Positions 50,424-59,600 of a stretch of 64,000 nucleotides of DNA are shown in pieces. The stretch comes from DASPPM01 sp052143835 (GTDB lineage Bacteria > Pseudomonadota > Alphaproteobacteria > JACZXZ01): contig JBKQRV010000027.1 of NCBI GenBank assembly GCA_052143835.1, positions 29,619 to 93,618 on the forward strand. The letters are read 5' to 3'. The notes beneath the pieces were generated by a model that saw nothing but the letters and a program-made list of their open reading frames with translations, searched no databases and had not been told where the DNA came from. The position numbers and the translations under genes were made by a program. The first letter of the stretch is position 1; each line of letters starts with the position of its first letter.

Positions 50424-51545
50424 ATGAGCGACGCCGAGACAACGCGCGGGCCCGCCCCCCGCGCCAACCCGGACCTCTTTGGCCAAGAGGAGGCCGAAGC
50501 GGCCCTGCTCGAGGCCTTTCGCGGCAACCGCCTGGCCCATGCCTGGATTTTCTCCGGGCCGCGGGGCATCGGCAAGGCAACGCTTGCCTACCGTTTCGCC
50601 CGCTTCATGCTGGCGCTAGGTTCGAGAGCGGATAGAGGCGGCCTCTTCGACCTGGCAGCGCCGCCTGAGAGCCTCGCACTTTCCCCCGACCATCCGGTCT
50701 TCCGCCGGGTCGCCTCCGGCGGTCATGCGGATCTCTTGACGCTCGAGCGCCGCTTCGATGAGGAGCGCCGGCGCCTGAGAAGCGAGATCGGCGTCGAGGA
50801 AGCGCGGGAGGTTGCCGATTTTCTGCACCTGACGCCGGCCGAGGGAGGCTGGCGCATCGTGGTGATCGACGGCGCCGAAGAGATGAATCGCAATGCCGCG
50901 AACGCCGTGCTCAAGATCGTCGAGGAGCCCCCGCCCCGGGCACTCATCCTCCTGGTGAGCCATGCGCCGGGCCGGCTCCTCGCCACCATCCGCTCGCGCT
51001 GCCGCCGACTTGCCTTGAAGCCCCTCGATGCGGGCGCGCTCGCGCGCATCCTCGGGGAGCGGCTGCCGGAGCTTGCGCCCGCGGACTTACCGCTCCTCAC
51101 GCACCTCGCCGAGGGCAGCGCCGGCCGGGCCCTCGCGCTTGCCGAGGACGGCGGCTTGGCGCTCTTCCGCGAGATGATGGTGCTTCTCGCGACACTGCCG
51201 CGTCTCGATCCTGTGGCGCTTCACCGGCTTGCCGAGCGCACCCTAGGCGGGCAGGGCGAGACGGCCTATCGCACCCTCTCCGAGCTCCTCCTCTGGTGGC
51301 TCGCCCGTCTCATCCATGCCGCGAGCACGCGCGAGATGCCGGCCGAGGTCGTGGCCGGGGAGGCAGCCCTTTACGGGCGGCTCATGGCGCAGCCTCGTCT
51401 TGATCGCTGGCTGGAGGTGTGGGAAAAGACCGGGCACCTGCTGTCCCGGGCGGAAAGCGTCAATCTCGAGCGCAAGCAAGTGATGCTCAACGCCTTCCTC
51501 GCACTCGAGGCCGCCGCTCAGGCACCCGAGCGTGCGGGCGGTTGA
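50424..51545 (+). CDS. holB: DNA polymerase III delta-prime subunit
   Basis: 373 aa. AAA+ clamp-loader subunit: FSGPRGIGKATLAYRFARF (degenerate Walker A), VVIDGAEEMNRNAANAVLKIVEEPPPRALILLVSHAPGRLLATIRSRC (the sensor and SRC-like region) and a C-terminal helical domain. As in E. coli delta-prime, the ATP site is not that of an active ATPase. It lies between tmk and metG. A repeat element separates it from metG. Confidence 0.93.
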   Translation: MSDAETTRGPAPRANPDLFGQEEAEAALLEAFRGNRLAHAWIFSGPRGIGKATLAYRFARFMLALGSRADRGGLFDLAAPPESLALSPDHPVFRRVASGGHADLLTLERRFDEERRRLRSEIGVEEAREVADFLHLTPAEGGWRIVVIDGAEEMNRNAANAVLKIVEEPPPRALILLVSHAPGRLLATIRSRCRRLALKPLDAGALARILGERLPELAPADLPLLTHLAEGSAGRALALAEDGGLALFREMMVLLATLPRLDPVALHRLAERTLGGQGETAYRTLSELLLWWLARLIHAASTREMPAEVVAGEAALYGRLMAQPRLDRWLEVWEKTGHLLSRAESVNLERKQVMLNAFLALEAAAQAPERAGG

Positions 51546-51580
51546 TCGGGCAGCATGGCGAGCGATCTATAGTCTCCAAG

Positions 51581-51783
51581 CTAGTACCTGGAATCACAAA
51601 TTCCTGATACACCCTCGCTGATCGTCATGGCCGGGCCGGCCGCGGGCCGGGTCCCGGCCATCCACGTCTTGCGACGGAGGCAAAAAGGCGTGGATGGCCG
51701 TGACAACCCCCGGGTCGCAGCCCGGGGGCATGACGGGTGGCGACGGCGACCCGAATCACGAATTTGCGATAGCCGGTACTAAG
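51581..51783. repeat. MITE-like palindromic element with nested inverted repeats
   Basis: The inner core (51623-51735) starts CGTCATGGCCGGGCC and ends CATGACG, with inverted halves around CCACGTCTTGCGACGG. Outside it, CTAGTACCTGGAATCACAAA on the left and a matching imperfect inverse (ACGAATTTGCGATAGCCGGT) on the right form a second, outer inverted repeat. It fills most of the holB-metG gap. No ORF is present. The CGTCATGGCCGGGC core is a known repeated sequence in alphaproteobacterial genomes. Confidence 0.7.
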
Positions 51784-51804
51784 AGTCCTGTCGAGGAGGC
51801 CTGA

Positions 51805-53379
51805 ATGACCGTCGAGCGGTCGTTTTACATCACGACGCCGATCTTCTACGTGAACGACGTGCCGCACATAGGGCACGCGTACAACTCGATCGCGTGCGAC
51901 GTGCTGGCGCGCTTCATGCGCCTCGACGGCTACCGGGTGAAGTTCCTGACCGGCACGGACGAGCACGGCCAGAAGGTCGAGAAATCGGCCCGCGCCGCCG
52001 GCATGGAGCCCAAGGCCTTCTGCGACAAGGTCGCGCAGAATTTCCGCGACATGGACCGGCTCTTGAACCTCTCGAACGACGATTTCATCCGCACGACCGA
52101 GCCGCGTCACGCGCGCGCGTGCCAGGACCTGTGGCGCCGGCTCAAGGCGCGCGACGAGATCTATCTCGGCACCTATGCCGGCTGGTATGCCGTGCGCGAC
52201 GAGGCGTTCTATGCCGAGAGCGAGCTCACCGCCGGCCCCGACGGCACCAAGCGCGCGCCCTCCGGCGCCGAGGTCGAATGGGTCGAGGAGCCGAACTATT
52301 TCTTCAGGCTGTCCAAGTGGCAGGAGCCGCTCTTGGCACTTTACAAGAAGGACCCGGCCTTCCTCGCCCCCGACCATCGCCGCAACGAGGTGATCAGCTT
52401 CGTCTCGAGCGGGCTCAAGGACCTGCCGGTCTCGCGCCCCAGCCTGAAATGGGGCGTGCCGGTGCCGGACGATCCCAAGCACGTCATGTACGTGTGGCTC
52501 GACGCCCTCACCAACTACCTCACGGCCCTCGGCTATCCGGATATGGAAAACGCCGAATATTCAGAATATTGGCCCCAAGCTCTTCATGTGGTGGGCAAGG
52601 ACATCCTGCGCTTTCACGCGGTCTATTGGCCGGCCTTCCTGATGGCGGCGGAGCTGGCGCCGCCGCGGCGCATCTTTGCCCATGGCTGGCTCTTGAACCG
52701 CGGCGAGAAGATGTCGAAGTCGCTCGGCAACGTGGTGCGGCCGGGCGAGCTCATCGCTCAGTACGGCCTCGATCCGGTGCGCTATTACCTCTTGCGGGAA
52801 ATCCCCTTCGGCGCCGACGGCTATATCAGCCACGAGACCATGGTCGCGCGCATCAACGGCGATCTCGCCAATGATCTCGGCAACCTCGTGCAGCGCGTGC
52901 TCAGCATGATCAACCGGAACTGCGGGGCAGCGATTCCTCAGCCGGGGAGCCTCACGGCGGCGGATGCGCGGCTCCTCGCGGCGGCCGAGGCGACGCTTGC
53001 GGAGATGCGCGGCCACATGGCGGAGCAGGCATTCCACCGTGCGCTGGAGGCGCTATGGCGCGTGATCGGCCAGGCCAACCGCTACGTCGACGAGCAGGCG
53101 CCGTGGGCGCTGCGCAAGACCGACCCGGCCCGCATGGCGACCGTGCTTTACGTGCTGGCGGAAGCGATCCGTCATATCGGCACCTTAGCACTGCCCTTCA
53201 TGCCGGCCTCCGGCAACCGCATTCTCGATCAGCTCGCACTGCCGGCGGACGCGCGCAGCTTCGCGAGCCTGGGCCCGCACGGCCGGCTCAAGCCGGGCAC
53301 CCTGTTGCCCAAGCCCGAGGGCGTCTTCCCGCGCCATATCGAGCCGGAACCGGGGGCCGAGGCGGGGGCGGCGAGGTGA
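51805..53379 (+). CDS. metG: methionyl-tRNA synthetase
   Basis: 524 aa. The class I signature HIGHAYNSIACDVLARF (HIGH) opens the Rossmann domain, and KMSKSLGN lies in GWLLNRGEKMSKSLGNVV. The connective-peptide region lacks the Cys zinc-knuckle (it reads DEAFYAESEL), the zinc-free short form common in alphaproteobacteria. The anticodon-binding helical domain follows; no C-terminal tRNA-binding EMAP domain is present. Start ATG 51805. It overlaps tatD by four bases (GTGA). Confidence 0.96.
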   Translation: MTVERSFYITTPIFYVNDVPHIGHAYNSIACDVLARFMRLDGYRVKFLTGTDEHGQKVEKSARAAGMEPKAFCDKVAQNFRDMDRLLNLSNDDFIRTTEPRHARACQDLWRRLKARDEIYLGTYAGWYAVRDEAFYAESELTAGPDGTKRAPSGAEVEWVEEPNYFFRLSKWQEPLLALYKKDPAFLAPDHRRNEVISFVSSGLKDLPVSRPSLKWGVPVPDDPKHVMYVWLDALTNYLTALGYPDMENAEYSEYWPQALHVVGKDILRFHAVYWPAFLMAAELAPPRRIFAHGWLLNRGEKMSKSLGNVVRPGELIAQYGLDPVRYYLLREIPFGADGYISHETMVARINGDLANDLGNLVQRVLSMINRNCGAAIPQPGSLTAADARLLAAAEATLAEMRGHMAEQAFHRALEALWRVIGQANRYVDEQAPWALRKTDPARMATVLYVLAEAIRHIGTLALPFMPASGNRILDQLALPADARSFASLGPHGRLKPGTLLPKPEGVFPRHIEPEPGAEAGAAR

Positions 53380-54188
53380 GGCTCGTCGACAGCCATTGCC
53401 ACCTCGATTTTCCCGAGCTTCACGACGAGCTCGACGGCGTGCTCGCGCGCGCCAAGGCGGCGGGTGTTGCGACGCTCGTCACCATCTCGACCAAGCTCAG
53501 CGAATTTGCCCGCGTGCGCGGGCTCGCGGAAGGCCACCCGGAGGTGTGGTGCTCGGTCGGCGTGCACCCGCACGAGGCCGCGGTGGAGGCGGGGGCCGAC
53601 AATGCCGAGCTTTTGGCCGGGCTCGCGCGGCATCCCCGCGTGATCGGCATCGGTGAGACCGGCCTCGATTACTACTACGAGCACAGCCCGCGCGAGGCCC
53701 AAGCGCGCGCCTTTCGCGCCCACGCCGCGGCCGCGCGCGGCACCGGCTTGCCGCTCATCGTGCACACCCGCGACGCCGACGCCGACACCATGCGCATCCT
53801 TAAGGAGGAGGGCGGGGGCGGAGCACTCAAGGGCCTCCTCCATTGCTTCACGGCGGGGCCGGAGCTCGCCGCGTTCGCCCTCGCCTGCGGCTTCTTCATC
53901 TCGATCTCGGGGATCATCACCTTCAAGGGTGCCTCGGCGCTCCGCGACACGGTGAGATCGGTCCCCCTCGAGCGCCTCCTGGTGGAGACGGACGCCCCTT
54001 ATCTCGCCCCGGTGCCGATGCGCGGCAAGCGCAACGAGCCGGCCTTCGTCGCACACACGGCGGCGGCCCTCGCCGAGCTCAAGGGCGTCTCGCCCGAGGA
54101 GCTCGCGCGCGTCACCACGGAAAATTTCTTCCGCCTCTTCAAGAAGGCCACGGCTGCGGCGCCAGCAGCCGCCGCTCGCCGGCAATGA
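53376..54188 (+). CDS. tatD: TatD family metal-dependent deoxyribonuclease
   Basis: 270 aa from GTG 53376, overlapping the metG stop by four bases. TIM-barrel metal ligands: VDSHCHLDF (HxH), SVGVHPHEA, IGETGLDYYY, VHTRDAD, and LVETDAPYLAPVPMRGKRNEP with the conserved Asp. This is the YcfH/TatD family, acting as 3'-exonuclease on DNA or as D-amino-acyl hydrolase-like enzyme depending on member. The final ATGA overlaps the next start, so metG-tatD-MBL are one transcript. Confidence 0.94.
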   Translation: MRLVDSHCHLDFPELHDELDGVLARAKAAGVATLVTISTKLSEFARVRGLAEGHPEVWCSVGVHPHEAAVEAGADNAELLAGLARHPRVIGIGETGLDYYYEHSPREAQARAFRAHAAAARGTGLPLIVHTRDADADTMRILKEEGGGGALKGLLHCFTAGPELAAFALACGFFISISGIITFKGASALRDTVRSVPLERLLVETDAPYLAPVPMRGKRNEPAFVAHTAAALAELKGVSPEELARVTTENFFRLFKKATAAAPAAAARRQ

Positions 54189-54955
54189 AGGTCACCATCC
54201 TCGGCTGCGGCGGCTCGAACGGCGTGCCGCTCATCGGCGGCAATTGGGGTCTCTGCAATCCGCGGAACCTGCGCAACCGCCGCCTCAGGGCCTCGATCCT
54301 CGTCGAGGAGGACGGGTCGCGGCTCCTCGTCGACAGCTCACCCGATCTCAGGGAGCAGCTGCTCGCGACCGGAAGCGGCTGGCTCGACGCCGTGCTCTTC
54401 ACCCACGGCCACGCCGACCATCTCCACGGCATCGACGATCTGCGCGCGGTCAACGCCATCCGCCGAAGCCCGCTCCCCGCCTATGCCGACGAGGAGACCA
54501 TCGGGGAAATCCGGCGGCGCTTCGGCTATGTGCTCGAGCCGATCGAGCCCTCCGCGGGCGGCTATTTCTACAAGCCGTGCCTCGCCATCACGCCCATCAC
54601 GGGCAAGTTCCATGTGAATGCCGTCGCCGTCGAGCCCTTTCCCCAGGATCACGGCTTCTCCGCCACGCTCGGCTTGCGCTTCGGCAAGATCGCCTATTCG
54701 ACGGACGTAGTGGCGCTCGACGAGCGCGCCTTCGAGGTGCTGCGCGGGGTCGAGCTGTGGATCGTCGATTGCTTGCGCTTCGCGCCGCACCCGACCCATT
54801 CCTGGCTCGACCGCACGCTCGCCTGGATCGCCCGCGTCAAGCCCGCGCGCGCCATCCTCACCCACATGAACCACAGCATGGATTACGACGCGCTCTCGGC
54901 CTGCTGCCCGCCCGGCGTCGAGCCCGCCTACGACGGCCTCGCGATTGAGGTGTAG
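54185..54955 (+). CDS. MBL-fold hydrolase (PhnP-like phosphodiesterase)
   Basis: 256 aa from ATG 54185 (ATGA overlap with tatD). Metallo-beta-lactamase fold: GCGGSNGVPLIGGNWG at the N-terminus, the zinc motif FTHGHADHLHGIDDLR (HxHxDH), QDHGFSATLGLRFG, STDVVALD and HMNHSMDY. It resembles PhnP and related phosphoribosyl cyclic phosphodiesterases, but no phn operon is near. The conserved metG-tatD-MBL linkage in alphaproteobacteria points to a general RNA/nucleotide phosphodiesterase role. Substrate unknown. Confidence 0.9.
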   Translation: MKVTILGCGGSNGVPLIGGNWGLCNPRNLRNRRLRASILVEEDGSRLLVDSSPDLREQLLATGSGWLDAVLFTHGHADHLHGIDDLRAVNAIRRSPLPAYADEETIGEIRRRFGYVLEPIEPSAGGYFYKPCLAITPITGKFHVNAVAVEPFPQDHGFSATLGLRFGKIAYSTDVVALDERAFEVLRGVELWIVDCLRFAPHPTHSWLDRTLAWIARVKPARAILTHMNHSMDYDALSACCPPGVEPAYDGLAIEV

Positions 54956-55058
54956 GGCCGACTCTCGCAAATTCGAGCGCCACCCCTTCTCGGAAATTTG
55001 GACTATATTGCAAAAAGCCATCCATTCCCGTGATGGCTTCCAGCGAGGCGAGGGCGCG

Positions 55059-56030
55059 ATGGACGCAGGCGATTTGTCGGTTTTCGCGGCGGTGGCGCGC
55101 ACGGGGGGCATCACCAAGGCAGCACAATCCCTCAACACCGTGCAGTCGAACGTGACACAACGCATTCGGCTCCTCGAAGCCGAGCTCGGCGTGCGGCTCT
55201 TCCAGCGCCACAGCCGCGGCGTCAGCCTGACCAATGCGGGCGCGCAGCTCTTGCCCTATGCCGAGCGCATCCCCCATCTCATCGGCGAGGCGAAGCGGGC
55301 GGCGGTGGACGGTCCGGTGCCGCGCGGCAGCATCAAGGTGGGGGCGCTCGAGACGGCGACGGCCGTGCGGCTGCCGCCGGTGCTCGCCGCCTACGCCGCC
55401 GCCTGCCCCGAGGTCGACATCGAGATCGTCACGGGGACCACGGCCGAGCTCGTCGAGGCCGTGCTCTCGCACCGGCTCGAGGCCGCCTTCGCGGCGGGCC
55501 CGCTCGACCATCCCGAGCTTCTCGCCCTTCCGGTGGTCGAGGAGGAGCTGGTGCTGCTCACCGCGCCTTGGATCGGCGACGCCGCCGCATTCTCGGCGCG
55601 CGCGGCTGCGGACAAGCTCAAGCTCATCGTCTTTCGCGCCGGCTGCACCTATCGAAATTATCTCGAGGCGCTCCTTGCCCAGCGCGGCATCGTCGGCGTC
55701 CGCCGCCTCGAGTTCGGCACCCTCGACGGCATCATCGGTTGCGTGGCCGCCGGCATCGGCATCACGCTTCTGCCGCGCGCGGCGGCGGCTCGGGCGGCGG
55801 CCGAAGGCCGTGTCAAGCTCCACGCCTTGCCGAACGGGAAGAGGCGCGTCGAGACGCTCCTGGTGCGCCGGCGCGACGCTTTCGTGTCGACGGCGCTCAA
55901 GCGCTTCATCGACATCTCGCACGAGCTTCTGAGCGCGCCCGAGCCCGGGCCGCAGAGGAAAGAGCGCCGCGCCGCAAAAGCGCCCTTGCGCGCGGAACGG
56001 GCGGCCGCAGCTCCGATCAAGGGTTCGTGA
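55059..56030 (+). CDS. LysR-family transcriptional regulator
   Basis: 323 aa from ATG 55059 (GGCGAGGGCG upstream). N-terminal winged helix: MDAGDLSVFAAVARTGGITKAAQSLNTVQSNVTQRIRLLEAELG, the standard LysR HTH, then RLFQRHSRGVSLTNAG. The C-terminal effector domain (residues ~95-290) is a periplasmic-binding-protein fold. The last 30 residues are an Arg/Ala-rich tail beyond the usual end. It reads toward the type III polyketide synthase gene 71 bases downstream and probably regulates it or itself; effector unknown. Confidence 0.92.
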   Translation: MDAGDLSVFAAVARTGGITKAAQSLNTVQSNVTQRIRLLEAELGVRLFQRHSRGVSLTNAGAQLLPYAERIPHLIGEAKRAAVDGPVPRGSIKVGALETATAVRLPPVLAAYAAACPEVDIEIVTGTTAELVEAVLSHRLEAAFAAGPLDHPELLALPVVEEELVLLTAPWIGDAAAFSARAAADKLKLIVFRAGCTYRNYLEALLAQRGIVGVRRLEFGTLDGIIGCVAAGIGITLLPRAAAARAAAEGRVKLHALPNGKRRVETLLVRRRDAFVSTALKRFIDISHELLSAPEPGPQRKERRAAKAPLRAERAAAAPIKGS

Positions 56031-56101
56031 ACAGCCGACGGTCTTTCGTGAGGGGCGGGAGCGGCGAGGGGATGCTAGGCTGCGCTGAACAGGCGCTGCC
56101 C

Positions 56102-57172
56102 ATGGCCCAAGAGCCGCGACTTCTCTCGCTTGCCACCGCCGTGCCGCACCATGTCCTTCATCAGGAGGACGTGCAGCGGCGCGCCGGCGTTCTCTTTGCC
56201 AAGCAGCGCGAACGCTTCGAGCGCCTGCTGCCGGTCTACGGCAATGCCGGCATCGACACGCGTTACTCCTGCGTACCGTTCGAATGGCACCTCGAGGCGC
56301 ACGGTTGGCGCGAGCGCAGCGAGCTCTTCGTCTTGCACGCGACAGAGCTGCTGGCGCGCGCGACGCGCGACTGCCTGGAGCGGGCAGGGCTCGCAATCGA
56401 CGACGTCGACGGCATCGTCGCGGTGTCGACCTCGGGCGTGGCCACGCCGAGCCTCGACGCGTTGCTGATGGAGCGCCTCGGCATGCGCCGCGACCTGCGG
56501 CGGCTTCCCGTCTTCGGGCTCGGCTGCGCGGGCGGCGTGCTCGGGCTCGCGCGCGCGTCCGAGATGGCGCGGGTCCATCCGGGCGAGCGCGTGCTCTTTC
56601 TCGTGGTCGAGCTTTGCGGCCTGACGTTCCGGCGCAGCGACCAGTCCAAGAGCAACGTCATCGCCACGGCACTCTTCGGCGACGGTGCCGCGGCGGCGCT
56701 CATCTCGTGCGCGGGCGAAGGCCCTGCCTTCACCGCGTCCGGCGAGTACACCTGGCCCGCCTCCCTCGACGTCATGGGCTGGCGCGTGCGCGACGACGGC
56801 TTCGGCGTGCTCTTCTCGCGCGATATTCCGGCGCTCGTGCGCGCCGATTACCGCGCTGCCATCGAGCGTTTCCTTAAGCGCCAGGGCCTCGAGCTCGACG
56901 ACATCGGCGAGTTCCTCTGCCACCCGGGCGGGGCCAAGGTGCTGGTGGCGATCGAGCAGGCGCTCGAGCTGCCCCAGGGCAGCCTGAACCATTCGCGCGA
57001 GGTGCTGCGCGACTACGGCAATATGTCGGCTGCGACCGTGCTCTTCGTTTTGCAGAGAGCGCTCGGCAACGGCGGCCTCGCGCGCCGCTCCCTCTTGACC
57101 TCGCTCGGCCCCGGCTTCACCGCGGGCTTTCTCCTCGTCGAGAACGACTTGGCCGCGGCAGCGACCGGCTGA
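56102..57172 (+). CDS. type III polyketide synthase (chalcone/stilbene synthase superfamily)
   Basis: 356 aa from ATG 56102; in-frame ATG 56072 or GTG 56027 would add up to 25 residues. Thiolase-fold catalytic triad visible: Cys142 in GLGCAGGVLGLA, His274 in FLCHPGGAKV, and Asn307 in YGNMSAATVLFVL. Other family marks are SGVATPSLDALL and the C-terminal SLGPGFTAGFLLVE. It condenses an acyl-CoA starter with malonyl-CoA units; bacterial relatives make alkylresorcinols, alkylpyrones or phloroglucinols. No tailoring enzyme adjoins it, except that an ICMT-type methyltransferase occurs 40 kb away. A LysR gene precedes it on the same strand. Confidence 0.92.
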   Translation: MAQEPRLLSLATAVPHHVLHQEDVQRRAGVLFAKQRERFERLLPVYGNAGIDTRYSCVPFEWHLEAHGWRERSELFVLHATELLARATRDCLERAGLAIDDVDGIVAVSTSGVATPSLDALLMERLGMRRDLRRLPVFGLGCAGGVLGLARASEMARVHPGERVLFLVVELCGLTFRRSDQSKSNVIATALFGDGAAAALISCAGEGPAFTASGEYTWPASLDVMGWRVRDDGFGVLFSRDIPALVRADYRAAIERFLKRQGLELDDIGEFLCHPGGAKVLVAIEQALELPQGSLNHSREVLRDYGNMSAATVLFVLQRALGNGGLARRSLLTSLGPGFTAGFLLVENDLAAAATG

Positions 57173-57311
57173 GCTCAGGGACGAGAGACGGTGAAAGCGA
57201 GGGGCGCCCGGGTTCTCGGTGGCAAGGTGACGGTTTCGGCTTTGTCGGAAGCCGCGCTGGGCATATTCCCCCCGAGCCTTCGGGAGTTCGCCCTCGCGCA
57301 TGGCAACGGCG

Positions 57312-58331
57312 TCAGCGTCCGCGCGACGTGACCATCCTGCACAACTCCCACAGCAATCCCGCGAAGGCGAGCGTCCAGGCGGCCAACGCCGCCACGAACA
57401 TCGCCCACGGCAGCGGATCCAGAAACGGCAGATCGAGCGCCGTCGCCATTTGCCGCGTAGCCACGCTGTACATCCCCAAAGGGAACACCGCGCCCCAGTA
57501 CAGCGGATCGTAGCGCAACGGGAACCGCTGAATGACGTGGCGCCATACACCGAGCACGAGCAGCATCGGGATCCACCACGTCGCCGTGGCCCAGTAAAAC
57601 ACCGTGAAGCCCTTGAGGAACGGCAGCAGCGACGCCAGGAACGGCGCGTCGGGTGTGTTCTCCACCAGCCGCGCGCCGGCCAGGGCGGAGATCGCCATCG
57701 CGCCCATGTTGATCCAGTAAGGCGGCGTGAGATCGCTCGGCGAGAAGGCGAAGAAGCTGTAGCGGTAGAAGATCAGCGAGATGATCCAGATATAGAACAT
57801 CCCGCCCCACAGCCACATCGAAAGCGCGAAGAAGTTGAGCTCCAGCCGGTGCGGCTGGGGCCAGTCCCGGGCGATCAGCGCCGCCAGCACCGCGACCGAC
57901 TGGGTGGCGACCACGGCAATAAGCCAGGCCCCGGTGATGCCGTGCTCAAGCGTCGGTTTGTCACGCTTGACCGTGAACGCCGTGAAAACCGTGTAGGTGA
58001 GGCCGATCCAAAGCACGATGCCGAGCGCCAGGAACAAGGTTGCCGCTGCCAGGCTGTGCGCGATCAGCAGGAACTGAACGCCGAGGATGCAGGACCCCGC
58101 AACCGCGGTGAAGAAGCCGGTTCCGAGCCGGTGGTCGGTCATATCGCCGAAGAACAGGCGCGGGTAGCGGATGGCTCGGAGCACGGTCAGCCCCACCAAC
58201 ACCGCGTAGGCGACCAAGTTGAGCACGAACAGCGCCGTCGCCAGGATGGGGAGATGAAAATCCGCTGCCGCGATGGACACGATCCCGGTGGCCATCACCA
58301 ATGCGAAATAGGCGGGCGGGAGGTCTTTCAT
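57312..58331 (-). CDS. TDT-family (TehA/SLAC1-like) transporter
   Basis: 339 aa from ATG 58331 (GAGGTG upstream); the frame to 58439 adds a doubtful polar tail. Ten helices of the tellurite-resistance/dicarboxylate transporter family: YFALVMATGIVSIAAADFHLP, LFFGDMTDHRLGTGFFTAVAGSCILG, and MWLWGGMFYIWIISLIFYRYSFF. The GTGFF region contains the conserved Phe gate area of TehA/SLAC1 anion channels. It likely exports an organic or inorganic anion (C4-dicarboxylate, sulfite). Substrate not deducible. Confidence 0.88.
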   Translation of the reverse strand: MKDLPPAYFALVMATGIVSIAAADFHLPILATALFVLNLVAYAVLVGLTVLRAIRYPRLFFGDMTDHRLGTGFFTAVAGSCILGVQFLLIAHSLAAATLFLALGIVLWIGLTYTVFTAFTVKRDKPTLEHGITGAWLIAVVATQSVAVLAALIARDWPQPHRLELNFFALSMWLWGGMFYIWIISLIFYRYSFFAFSPSDLTPPYWINMGAMAISALAGARLVENTPDAPFLASLLPFLKGFTVFYWATATWWIPMLLVLGVWRHVIQRFPLRYDPLYWGAVFPLGMYSVATRQMATALDLPFLDPLPWAMFVAALAAWTLAFAGLLWELCRMVTSRGR

Positions 58332-58520
58332 GGCACGCGCACCTCGCGGACCGTTGGTCGGGGTCCCGACTGTGCGGGCGACCTCAGCGTGCGTACGGCC
58401 CGCCGCGCGCCGGGCGCTCCCCTCCTGCACATACTTCACGCGCAGTTCACGCGCAATCTGACGGATGTCGGTTCAATACAATGCTCGATGCAGGGCGAGG
58501 GGAAACCGCGCCGCGACGGT

Positions 58521-59600
58521 TTACCGCAGCAGCTCCCGCGCGCCGTCCCACAACGCCCGCACGACTTGGCCGGCCGGCTCGGCGCGCGCCAGCATCGCCG
58601 ACTGTCCGGCCCAGGCCTGCATGCGGTCGAGGTCGCCGGCCTTGCCCGCGGCCTCGCGCATGGCTTGGGTCAGGCCCCGCTGCACGGGATAGGGGGCCGG
58701 AGCAGGTGCCGCCGGAGCGCTCGCCGCCCGCGCATAGGCGGTGGCCACGCTGCGGCCGGCCCGCCCGCTGAAGGCACGGCTGACGAGGGTCCCCTCCGGC
58801 GGCGTGCGCGCCAACGCGTCCGCCCAGGCCGGGTTGAGCTTGGCCTCCGGGCAGCGCAGGAAGCCGGTGCCGATCTGCACGGCGCTCGCGCCCAGCAGCA
58901 GGGCGGCCGCCACCCCGCGCGCGTCCGCGATCCCGCCGGTCGCCACCACCGGCACCTTCACCGCTTCTGCCACCGCCGGCACGAGGGCGAAAAGCCCCAC
59001 CATGCCCGCTTCGGCTTGGCTGGCGTCGAAAGAGCCGCGGTGCCCGCCCGCTTCCATTCCTTGCGCCACGATGACTTCAGCACCTGCGTCCTCGGCGGCG
59101 CGCGCCTCGGCCACGGTCGAGACGTTGGCCCACCAGGAAATGCCGCGCTCTTTCAGGCGTCGAACGAAGCCAGGTGGGTATAATCCCATGACGGACGATA
59201 CGATCGGCGGTGCAGCCTCGAGCAGCGCCTCGCACTGGGCAATGAAATCGGGCGGTTTGGCATCACCCGAGCTCGGCGGCACCTCCGGCCCCCACTCAGC
59301 GAGGAAGGTGCCTACCGCGGCCTCGTGCGCGGCATCGCGCTCTGGCGGTGGGTCGGGGATCCAGAGATTGAGCTGGAACGGCCCATTGCTGGCCGCCCGC
59401 AGCTCCTTGGCCCAGTTCAGGATCGCGGCGGGCTGCATCAGCAAGGCGCCGCAGGCGCCCAGGCCGCCGGCATTCGCGACGGCCGCCGACAGCGAGGGGG
59501 GGCAAGCGCCGGCCATGGGTGCGAGCAGCATCGGCACGCGCAGACCGAAACGCCGGCAGAACGCTTCTGCACGGGCGAGAGCAGGGTGCTGATCGGACAT
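58521..59600 (-). CDS. nitronate monooxygenase (2-nitropropane dioxygenase family)
   Basis: 359 aa. An FMN-binding TIM barrel with N-terminal LRVPMLLAPMAGACPPSLSAAVANAGGLGA. The substrate/FMN motif is VIVAQGMEAGGHRGSF (catalytic His of class I). VPVVATGGIADARGVAAALLLGASAVQIGTGFLRCPEA is the FMN phosphate loop. It oxidises alkyl nitronates, including propionate-3-nitronate, protecting central metabolism. Start ATG 59600. It is followed downstream on the same strand by the TDT exporter ~190 bases away. Confidence 0.92.
   Translation of the reverse strand: MSDQHPALARAEAFCRRFGLRVPMLLAPMAGACPPSLSAAVANAGGLGACGALLMQPAAILNWAKELRAASNGPFQLNLWIPDPPPERDAAHEAAVGTFLAEWGPEVPPSSGDAKPPDFIAQCEALLEAAPPIVSSVMGLYPPGFVRRLKERGISWWANVSTVAEARAAEDAGAEVIVAQGMEAGGHRGSFDASQAEAGMVGLFALVPAVAEAVKVPVVATGGIADARGVAAALLLGASAVQIGTGFLRCPEAKLNPAWADALARTPPEGTLVSRAFSGRAGRSVATAYARAASAPAAPAPAPYPVQRGLTQAMREAAGKAGDLDRMQAWAGQSAMLARAEPAGQVVRALWDGARELLR

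Noticed and set aside
57312..58331. Tellurite resistance determinant
   Set aside because: The TDT family was named from TehA, but members are anion or dicarboxylate channels. No tehB-like methyltransferase is adjacent, so resistance is not claimed.
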